A stretch of DNA of 21,231 bases, taken from positions 1 to 21,231 of IMG/VR virus record IMGVR_UViG_3300035212_003238. The stretch is one strand, 5' to 3'. The stretch comes from a virus. The notes below the pieces were generated by a model that was not told the origin of the DNA, did no database searches, and worked only from the letters and a program-made list of their open reading frames with translations. A program made the translations under genes and the position numbers. This document shows, piece after piece, positions 1 to 6,089 of this stretch; within the stretch, counting starts at the first letter, position 1, and each line of letters begins with the position of its first letter.

Positions 1-2205
1 GAAAGCAGGATGCAATACAGGGAATTTTGTTCCTGTTAGCAATCTTCTACTTTTGAAAAGATGCATATTATCAATAATGAAGTTTAATTCAAATCCTCTA
101 AATTCAGGATTAGAACTTACAGCATTGTTATGTTCTTCATCAATGTATAAAGCATAGTCAGAAACCTTGCAATCTTCCCATTTTTTCATTTGCTTTAACA
201 AATTAGGGAAACTGCTATATGTGCATACAATCAATTCATCGCCTTCATGAACGTTCTTTTTATCTCTATAGAATACCGAAGCATTATAGTCATTGTCAAT
301 ATTCATCAGAAGCGGAATAATTGGCACGAGAATCAATCTTTTTCCTTTTGTGTGCTCACATATCCAAGTTGTTTTACCTTGACCTGTATTACCCCAAATA
401 ACTTGATTATCTCTATCGGGAATATCTAACTCATTTATATAATGACCATTCTCTAAGAAATATTCTTCAGTTATATTGAATCTTGAACGGATTTTCTCAG
501 GACTTAAAACTTTTATAGTTCTCAATCCAAATTTCCAAGTGTCATTCAAATAGATTTCATTTGAAACAAATTCACAAACGGATTTTAGCTTCTGAAGAAA
601 GTTCTTTTTTTCAAAGGTGGAAATTCTATTATCAATACGGATGATATCATTGAAATTTTCATCAGCAATTATATCTAAAAAATGATTCAATGAATCTTCC
701 TTTGAAATTGCGTATGATTTAGAATTTTTATAGTAGTAGTTAAAGTAATGGTAAATATTTTCATTTGAAATTGATTGGAAAATATTATTAGCTTCATCTA
801 CTATCTTATTGAGCGTTTTATTTAAGTCTCCACTAAAAGTTCCCATTTCGAGAACTTTCATAGAATTCTCATTAGCCCATTTGATAAATGATTCTTTTTT
901 GGATTTTAATCCTTCTTCATTTATAACCTTTACAATTCCAAAATGGATGTTGCTATCTCCATAAATTCTATCAACAATTTTATATAAAGAATCATCAAAA
1001 TCAAGAATTGCTTCCAAGAATTTTAAAACAGGTTTCTTTAGAATCCCCTCTTCTTTAGAAATTCTTGCAAACATGCTTATCTTCTTATTTTTCTCATAAG
1101 GTTTGCCTTTGATGTTATTCCAAGTATATTCAAGTTTCAAGTCAATATCACTTGAATATTGTTTGTATAGAGAATAGATAGTATAATCTGTATCTTTTGA
1201 AATAATCTTTCTTAATCCGAATTGATTACTATAATATTTTTTAATATTAGAAACAATTTCAGATTTAACTGCATAGATATCTCTATGCTTAAATAAGGCA
1301 GGGTAGTTATTTACATTTTCAATCAAATAATTTAAGGCATCATCTAAATTGATACCCATTTGATTACAAAATACAAAATAGTCGAAGTAGAATTTGTAGG
1401 AAATGTGGTTGTTAGACCAAGAGCTATCTTTCCTATAAAGAATGTTTAATTCATACTTTAGAACATCTGAAACAATTTCATAAGGAACTCCGCTTGTTTC
1501 GACAGTAACATAGTTTTCAGTTTTAGGTTCAACTGCATCAAAAGGAATAATATCTTGTTCATTTCTTATAAAAATTGTTGAGTCATATGGTAATACATTA
1601 CATCTCGTAATATCTTTTGTTTGTGGGTCGATTACAATATTCCATTGTAAAAACATTTCATTTAAAGCTTTCCAAGTAGAGCTGAAATTGTTCAGATTGA
1701 TGTCGGTAACTTTCACAAGAAATCCTAAACCATCTCCACCGAAAGAATCCCAAACGGCTTTAACAAATTTTAAGCTGTTTGATGATAATTGTTTTTTAAC
1801 ATATTCTTTTGCCTCTTTATCATTTGAAGCTTTGCCTGAATTTATCAATTTGGAAAAATCATCAACATCGCAATAAATATATCCTGAAGGAGCTTGAATT
1901 TTATCCTTCATCCTTTTTTCTTCTACGAAACAATTCCATGTAACAACAAGACATTCTTTTTGCTTCACATGGGTATAATAGTTTCTTTCAATGAATTTAA
2001 AAGTTCTTTCCTTTGAATCCCAAAGGCGGTCTTTGAATCTAATCAAAGGATTCTTCTTACCACCTGTTTCAGGATTGAATTTACAATCGGAAATTAAATC
2101 TTTTTTAGGGTTATTTTGTATGTAGCTTAATGCTTCATCAATAGTAAAGCTGCCAATAGGTTTTGAACTTTTATCTAAACATTCAAAAGTTGATATTTTT
2201 TGCAT
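1..2205 (-). CDS. Primase-helicase-like replication protein (partial, C-terminus off the left edge)
   Basis: The frame is open without stops from an ATG at 2205 to base 1, giving 735 residues with the C-terminus missing. An in-frame TAA lies just upstream of the ATG, which fixes the start. Residues about 85-215 match the BT4734/VirE_N primase-like domain: an acidic CDVDDF motif (112-117), a Gly-rich SFGGDGLGFLVKV segment (154-166), and DPQTKDITRCN (193-203) followed by PYD. A helical middle (about 230-570) may hold a primase C-terminal region. The end has a Walker A GNTGQGKTT (605-613), a Walker B/DEAH-like IDEEHN (688-693) and a motif III-like LTGT (723-726), as in SF2 helicases. Known family members occur in Bacteroidota mobile elements and phages. 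The inferred role is priming and unwinding at phage replication forks. It is last in the minus-strand unit, behind its own promoter-like sequence. The family call is by motif reading only. Confidence 0.8.
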   Translation of the reverse strand, partial: MQKISTFECLDKSSKPIGSFTIDEALSYIQNNPKKDLISDCKFNPETGGKKNPLIRFKDRLWDSKERTFKFIERNYYTHVKQKECLVVTWNCFVEEKRMKDKIQAPSGYIYCDVDDFSKLINSGKASNDKEAKEYVKKQLSSNSLKFVKAVWDSFGGDGLGFLVKVTDINLNNFSSTWKALNEMFLQWNIVIDPQTKDITRCNVLPYDSTIFIRNEQDIIPFDAVEPKTENYVTVETSGVPYEIVSDVLKYELNILYRKDSSWSNNHISYKFYFDYFVFCNQMGINLDDALNYLIENVNNYPALFKHRDIYAVKSEIVSNIKKYYSNQFGLRKIISKDTDYTIYSLYKQYSSDIDLKLEYTWNNIKGKPYEKNKKISMFARISKEEGILKKPVLKFLEAILDFDDSLYKIVDRIYGDSNIHFGIVKVINEEGLKSKKESFIKWANENSMKVLEMGTFSGDLNKTLNKIVDEANNIFQSISNENIYHYFNYYYKNSKSYAISKEDSLNHFLDIIADENFNDIIRIDNRISTFEKKNFLQKLKSVCEFVSNEIYLNDTWKFGLRTIKVLSPEKIRSRFNITEEYFLENGHYINELDIPDRDNQVIWGNTGQGKTTWICEHTKGKRLILVPIIPLLMNIDNDYNASVFYRDKKNVHEGDELIVCTYSSFPNLLKQMKKWEDCKVSDYALYIDEEHNNAVSSNPEFRGFELNFIIDNMHLFKSRRLLTGTKFPVLHPAF

Positions 2206-2266
2206 TTTGATACTTTTTGCTTTTTATAAATAACCCTTCCATTAAGAAAATCGGAGAAATTCTCAA

Positions 2267-2297
2267 CAAAGATAAAATCTTTTTTCTTAAAACCAAA
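2267..2297 (-). promoter_or_regulatory. Bacteroidota-type promoter for the primase-helicase gene
   Basis: Reading the minus strand, TTTG (2297-2294) is followed by 19 bases and then TATCTTTG (2274-2267). This fits the Bacteroidota primary-sigma consensus TTTG ... TAnnTTTG with the usual spacing. Transcription would begin near 2260, leaving a leader of roughly 55 bases before the ATG at 2205. The rest of the 2206-2326 gap is AT-rich and shows no RNA gene or convincing terminator. Confidence 0.6.
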
Positions 2298-2326
2298 AGA
2301 TATTTATTAAAATTTTTTGAAGACTC

Positions 2327-2653
2327 TTAAATGCCTTCAGTCAAATATTTCTTATATTGACTTTTGCTTATTTTCTCATAAGCCTTTTCTTCAATAGTTC
2401 TATGAGCGGATTCTATGGTAGTAAGGAATCCGTATCGTTCTTCCTCTTTTTTACTTTTGGAAGTTTTACTTTTCAAATATTGTACGTTTAACCAAAAGTG
2501 ACCTTTTTTCTCCCATTCAATCTCAATAACATATTTGTATTGCTTAAATTCACATAAGAATAAATCTCCAACTTTAATAGTGTCGAATTTCTTTTTAGGA
2601 ACTTCTTCAACAATAATTTCTTCAGCGATAACTTCTTTTTTCTTTCTGCCCAT
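2327..2653 (-). CDS. Small charged hypothetical protein, 108 aa
   Basis: I do not recognise this protein. It begins with a basic MGRKKKE stretch and an acidic EEIIVEEV stretch (residues 1-22, probably disordered). A short beta-rich segment follows (about 24-60, pattern KVGDLFLCEF...YVIEIEW), which could be a small SH3-like fold. The end is a lysine/glutamate-rich helical tail (about 64-108). The start codon lies two bases after the TAA of the Nudix gene, so the two genes are almost certainly co-transcribed and probably translationally coupled. No catalytic motif, cysteine pair or membrane segment is visible. Small basic or acidic proteins of this kind are common in phage early regions, and a nucleic-acid or host-protein-binding role is possible but unsupported. 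Coding is likely because the frame fits tightly between neighbours and shares their codon use. Confidence 0.75.
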   Translation of the reverse strand: MGRKKKEVIAEEIIVEEVPKKKFDTIKVGDLFLCEFKQYKYVIEIEWEKKGHFWLNVQYLKSKTSKSKKEEERYGFLTTIESAHRTIEEKAYEKISKSQYKKYLTEGI

Positions 2654-2655
2654 TT

Positions 2656-3111
2656 TTACAATTCTAATGATTTAATAACCCTTTTCACTTCATTAAACAT
2701 TTTTACTTGAGTTTCATGTATTTTAAACTCCCCATCAAAAATTGAATTAATATCTATCCATTCGATTTTATCAAATTCGGGTAAAGATTCCCCATTTTCA
2801 GTTTCAAAAAAAGTATTACATTTTAAATCCTTAAACTTGGTATCGGATACAATAGCCAAATAAGGTTTCAATATTTTTCTCTTACTTTTATATAATTGAC
2901 TTTCCAAACGATATACCTTACATTTTTTGATATAATCTGTATCAACGTTTACTTCTTCCTTTAGCTCTCTTAAAGCAGTTTGATAGTCATTTTCTTCATC
3001 TTCTTTTTTTCCTTTAGGAATAGACCATTCATTCCCTGAACGAGTTGCCCTCCCCATTAGCACACAATTAGAAGGATGGTGAAAAATTACAAATCCACAT
3101 GATGTTTCCAT
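2656..3111 (-). CDS. Nudix hydrolase
   Basis: This 151-residue protein has the length of a single Nudix domain. The Nudix box spans residues 34-56: Gly34, Glu40, Arg48-Glu49 and Glu52-Glu53 match GX5EX7REUXEEXGU, but the last glycine is replaced by Asn55. The preceding WSIPKG (29-34) is the form seen in Ap4A/RNA-cap-type Nudix enzymes. Known members hydrolyse nucleoside diphosphates linked to another moiety (dinucleoside polyphosphates, ADP-ribose, mutagenic nucleotides, RNA 5' pyrophosphate) using Mg2+ bound by the box glutamates. The substrate cannot be read from the sequence. The gene starts 12 bases after the metallophosphoesterase stop and runs directly into the 108-aa gene, so it belongs to the same unit. 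It would act in the cytoplasm on nucleotide or RNA 5'-end pools. Confidence 0.9.
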   Translation of the reverse strand: METSCGFVIFHHPSNCVLMGRATRSGNEWSIPKGKKEDEENDYQTALRELKEEVNVDTDYIKKCKVYRLESQLYKSKRKILKPYLAIVSDTKFKDLKCNTFFETENGESLPEFDKIEWIDINSIFDGEFKIHETQVKMFNEVKRVIKSLEL

Positions 3112-3123
3112 TATTTATTTTTG

Positions 3124-3870
3124 TTATAAATAGTACAGTTCATCAATATCTAACAAAACTGCTTTAACTTTTTCTTCAACTAATTCATTATTAGAACTAT
3201 GAAAATGTCCATAGAACCAATATTTAGGCATCAATTTATCATAAAACTTTTCATAAAGGTTTTGTAACAAATTTCTTTCGAGAACCAAATCATAAATAAG
3301 CATATCATCATTTTTTGCATATTCTGTTACAATATGGTTAAAATGTTGAGGATAAAACATTTTTGGTGCAGTATGGGTTACAACAATGTCTATTTGTAAT
3401 TTTTCAAGGATGTTATCTATTTCCACTTCATTATAATCAAATTTTTCATTTTCCCACCATAAATTTCTTCCGATGACAAGACTTCTTCCTTTTGAAATTC
3501 TTCTATCAACAGAAACTGCTCCACCTATACAAAGCACGTTATGAGAATTATTTTGAAGTATTGAATAGTCCTGTAAGAAAATTATATTAGAATAAGGATT
3601 TATACTTGAAGCATAAAAATAACTTGGGTCATCATGATTCCCTCTAATGACATATAGAAAACTATTTTTCTTTTTTAAAATTGAAGATAAGTGTTTTAGT
3701 CTTTGAGATTCTTCATCTTTTTTCAAATAACCTATACCAAAATCCCCTACTTGAATAAGGTTTACATTTGTAATATCGTTGCCTTCAAAATGGTTTATTA
3801 TTACATCCCAATTTCCATGTATATCCCCTAAGAAGCTTAAAGGATTTTCATTTATTCTTAATATGTTCAT
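3124..3870 (-). CDS. Calcineurin-like metallophosphoesterase
   Basis: This 248-residue protein has all the canonical metal-binding blocks in order: GDIHGN (15-20), GDFG (42-45), GNHDD (77-81), VTHTAP with His166 (164-169) and GHFH (221-224). A GGAVSVDRR segment (116-124) and a WWENE segment (138-142) are also present, as in single-domain bacterial and phage phosphoesterases. Such enzymes use a two-metal centre to cleave phosphomonoesters, phosphodiesters or dinucleoside polyphosphates. The substrate here is unknown. It is the first gene of the minus-strand unit, 21 bases downstream of a well-formed Bacteroidota-type promoter, and is followed by a Nudix hydrolase. The pair suggests joint handling of nucleotide signals or RNA/DNA ends during infection. 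A bacterial protein Ser/Thr phosphatase role is an alternative. Confidence 0.92.
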   Translation of the reverse strand: MNILRINENPLSFLGDIHGNWDVIINHFEGNDITNVNLIQVGDFGIGYLKKDEESQRLKHLSSILKKKNSFLYVIRGNHDDPSYFYASSINPYSNIIFLQDYSILQNNSHNVLCIGGAVSVDRRISKGRSLVIGRNLWWENEKFDYNEVEIDNILEKLQIDIVVTHTAPKMFYPQHFNHIVTEYAKNDDMLIYDLVLERNLLQNLYEKFYDKLMPKYWFYGHFHSSNNELVEEKVKAVLLDIDELYYL

Positions 3871-3889
3871 TGATTAATAATTTATCTTA

Positions 3890-3921
3890 CAAATATAGCA
3901 TAAAATTTTAATTTTTCCAAA
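3890..3921 (-). promoter_or_regulatory. Bacteroidota-type promoter for the phosphoesterase/Nudix unit
   Basis: On the minus strand TTTG (3921-3918) is followed by 20 bases and TATATTTG (3897-3890), matching the Bacteroidota -33 TTTG / -7 TAnnTTTG consensus. The expected start is near 3884, leaving about a dozen leader bases before the ATG at 3870. It lies in the 105-bp divergent gap 3871-3975, whose plus strand contains no TTTG at all. Confidence 0.65.
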
Positions 3922-3953
3922 ATTTATATAATTTAATATAAAATCGGTTTTCA

Positions 3954-3962
3954 GATATTTAT
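3954..3962 (+). promoter_or_regulatory. Candidate late-gene signal GATATTTAT ahead of the structural operon
   Basis: The motif GATATTTAT lies 13 bases before the first structural start codon (3976). The same nine bases occur ahead of the gene at 12975, also in a plus-strand gap without a host-type promoter. It may be a phage late promoter element or an AT-rich translation leader. In DNA this AT-rich, chance recurrence cannot be excluded. Confidence 0.25.
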
Positions 3963-3975
3963 TAGAAAAATTGAC

Positions 3976-5799
3976 ATGCAAAAGAAAATTAATTATTATA
4001 CAAGAGATTTTGCAGGAATCCGTGCAGAACTAATTAATTATACTAAAAAACATTTTCCTAATACTTATACAGAATTTGATGATGCCTCAATAGGTATGCT
4101 TTTGATAGAGTTGAATGCAGCTTTAGGCGATATGCTTTCATTCAATATTGATAAAGTAGCTCAAGAAAACTTGATTAACTATGCTCAAGAAAGACGTTCA
4201 ATTTTAGCATTAGCAAGAACATTTGGGCTTAGAGTTCCTTACAAAAGACCTGCAGTAACTATTTGTGATTTTAGTGTGGAAGTTCCTCCAAATTCGGATA
4301 CTTTTGATTTGAATTATGCTCCTTTGATTATCAGAGGTGCTGAAGTTTTAGGTGGTGGTCAATCTTTTGAAACATTATACGATATTGACTTTTCTTCACC
4401 TTATAATGCTCAAGGCGCATCCAATAGAATTATTATTCCAAATGTAGATAGTGGAGGTGGTATAGCTTCTTATACTTTGACAAAAAGAGAATTGGTAGTT
4501 GCAGGGAAAACAAAATTTTTCAAAAGAGCTATTACTCCAAGTGAAGTTACTAAATTCTTTGAAATAGACTTACCTGATAGTGATGTATTGTCTGTAGAAT
4601 CAATTATTTCTTTAGATGGAACTAACTATCAAAGACTTCCAACCTTATCAGAACAAACAGACCCAAATAATCTTTGGTATAATGTTGATTCTTTAGCTGA
4701 AAGTAAAATTTTCATAGAGAAGCCATTGCTTCCTTCGGATAAGCAAGGTGTATTGGTAGGTAGTTGGGAAAACATTACAAGAAGATTTATGTATGAATAT
4801 TCTGATAGAGGATTTGTTACTATCAGATTTGGTAATGGTGTTCAAGATACTTCTACTTCAAGCGAATATGTAACTGATTCAGATGTATTTTTGAAATCAA
4901 TACAGGATTATGTATTTGATAACTCATTGGGAGATATCCCTAAAGCTAATTCTACATTATTTGTAAAATATAGAGTAGGTGGAGGTTTAACAAGTAATAT
5001 TGGAGTTAACACTTTAACTTCATTAGGAAATTATACTATTTTCGTTACAGGGCAAAATAGTGGTGCAAATCAAAGAGTAAAAGCTTCTTTAACAGTAAAT
5101 AATCCATTGCCTGCATTTGGAGGTTCTGATGAACCTTCAGTTGAAGAAATGAGAAATATCGTAAGGTATAATTTTGCTGCTCAAAACAGATGTATAACTC
5201 TTCAAGATTACTACTCAAGGATTTATCAAATGAGTGGTAAGTTTGGTGTTCCATATAAAGCTTCTGTAGCTAAGATTGCTAATAAGGTGGAAATATCAAT
5301 TCTTGGGGTAAATTCAGATGGAAAATTGACAAATCAATCAACCAATACAATGAAAGAAAATCTTTCAACGTATCTTTCAAAATTTAAATCTTTGAATGAC
5401 TATATTTCAGTTAAGGATGGTAAAATATTGAATATTGGTTTTGAATTTGATTTATTCATTGACCCCAACTTCAATAGAAACGAAATTGCTTCTGAAGTGA
5501 TAAATGCTACAAGTAATTTCATTCAGGAACAAAATTTAATAATGGGTCAAGACATTTACTTATCACAACTTGTTGAAATTGTTAACAATATAGGTGGGGT
5601 ATTAAATGTTATTGACTTTAGAGTTTTTAATAAAGTCGGATTCGGTATATATTCATTGAACACAACAGGTCAACCATTGACAGATGCAACAACAGGTCAA
5701 ATTGATTTATTGGGTCAAAATGCAATATTTTCGGATTACGATGAAATTTTTGAAATAAAATATCCCGAAAAGGATATTAAAATAAGATTCTCAATTTAA
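3976..5799 (+). CDS. Baseplate wedge protein, T4 gp6 / P2 gpJ (Baseplate J) family
   Basis: At 607 aa this is close to T4 gp6 (about 660 aa). The N-terminus (residues about 8-90) has the family's opening: a DFAGIRAELINY helix, a TEFDDASIGMLLIELNAALGD segment in which each wedge subunit's early helices pack, an ERRSILALARTFG helix, then YKRPA before the first beta domain. A central beta region (about 100-370) follows. The C-terminal part (about 385-560) begins with a NFAAQNRCITLQDYYSRI segment, the usual Baseplate-J motif, and ends with alternating beta strands and helices. In T4, gp6 dimers form the ring of the inner baseplate and clamp the wedges. Here it is the first gene of the plus-strand operon and transcribes away from the early unit. 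There is no Shine-Dalgarno sequence, only an A-rich leader. This is the firmest structural assignment in the window. Confidence 0.88.
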   Translation: MQKKINYYTRDFAGIRAELINYTKKHFPNTYTEFDDASIGMLLIELNAALGDMLSFNIDKVAQENLINYAQERRSILALARTFGLRVPYKRPAVTICDFSVEVPPNSDTFDLNYAPLIIRGAEVLGGGQSFETLYDIDFSSPYNAQGASNRIIIPNVDSGGGIASYTLTKRELVVAGKTKFFKRAITPSEVTKFFEIDLPDSDVLSVESIISLDGTNYQRLPTLSEQTDPNNLWYNVDSLAESKIFIEKPLLPSDKQGVLVGSWENITRRFMYEYSDRGFVTIRFGNGVQDTSTSSEYVTDSDVFLKSIQDYVFDNSLGDIPKANSTLFVKYRVGGGLTSNIGVNTLTSLGNYTIFVTGQNSGANQRVKASLTVNNPLPAFGGSDEPSVEEMRNIVRYNFAAQNRCITLQDYYSRIYQMSGKFGVPYKASVAKIANKVEISILGVNSDGKLTNQSTNTMKENLSTYLSKFKSLNDYISVKDGKILNIGFEFDLFIDPNFNRNEIASEVINATSNFIQEQNLIMGQDIYLSQLVEIVNNIGGVLNVIDFRVFNKVGFGIYSLNTTGQPLTDATTGQIDLLGQNAIFSDYDEIFEIKYPEKDIKIRFSI

Positions 5800-5801
5800 T
5801 T

Positions 5802-6089
5802 ATGGCTTGTAGTACTTGTAAAACAAAAAAGAACATTAACTTAAAACAAAATTTAGGCTCTGATGGAGCTAATAATTTAACCGAATTAATTAACGATACA
5901 CAAGGAAGTGGAGTAGTCTTTTCAGGTAAAGTTGGAAAATTCTTCTTCTTTTTAATTTTATTAATTTGTGCAATTACACCAATTATAAATATTGCTGCAA
6001 TGTATGTTTTTTATATTGCAGTATACGGAAAAAATTCAAAAAAACAAAAGAATGTCACGGAACATACGAATACAGACGAAACCGAATGA
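5802..6089 (+). CDS. Small membrane protein with an N-terminal CxxC, 95 aa
   Basis: I do not recognise this protein as a known family. It opens with MACSTCKTKK, giving a CxxC pair at residues 3 and 6 near lysines. A hydrophilic stretch (10-44) leads to a strongly hydrophobic block (about 47-75, rich in Phe, Leu and Ile, with a proline at 60) that could be one long or two short membrane segments. A charged tail follows (77-95). It starts two bases after the baseplate wedge gene and overlaps the next gene by 38 bases in another frame, which argues that both are genuine and coupled. A membrane protein inside a baseplate operon might help DNA passage through the inner membrane, or be a holin-like or assembly factor. 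None of these can be chosen from sequence alone. Confidence 0.7.
   Translation: MACSTCKTKKNINLKQNLGSDGANNLTELINDTQGSGVVFSGKVGKFFFFLILLICAITPIINIAAMYVFYIAVYGKNSKKQKNVTEHTNTDETE

Noticed and set aside
247-1876. Short plus-strand frames at 247-429 and 1688-1876
   Set aside because: Both lie opposite the primase-helicase frame, which has clear motifs and no stops over 735 codons.
2268-2285. AAAGAT-AAA-ATCTTT hairpin followed by T bases as a plus-strand terminator
   Set aside because: No plus-strand transcript is expected there, the stem is six AT-rich pairs, and it overlaps the -7 element of the minus-strand promoter, which explains the sequence better.
2299-2307. Third GATATTTAT copy on the plus strand
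   Set aside because: It points into a region with only minus-strand genes and overlaps the primase-helicase promoter region, so it is more likely chance and lowers confidence in the motif.
3927-3932. TATAAT as a sigma70-type -10 for the structural operon
   Set aside because: There is no matching -35 at proper spacing, Bacteroidota polymerase does not use this consensus, and TATAAT arises easily in such AT-rich DNA.
3871-3975. tRNA, small RNA or CRISPR-type repeats in the divergent gap and other gaps
   Set aside because: No cloverleaf, GC-rich stem or regularly spaced repeat is visible; the gaps are short and AT-rich and are explained by promoters and leaders.
5992-6051. Longer start for the 1184-aa protein (ATG at 5992)
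   Set aside because: The additional 20 residues lie within the upstream small gene's membrane segment and tail, and MSRNIRIQTKP at 6052 looks like a natural start. A start at 6052 gives a shorter, more usual overlap.
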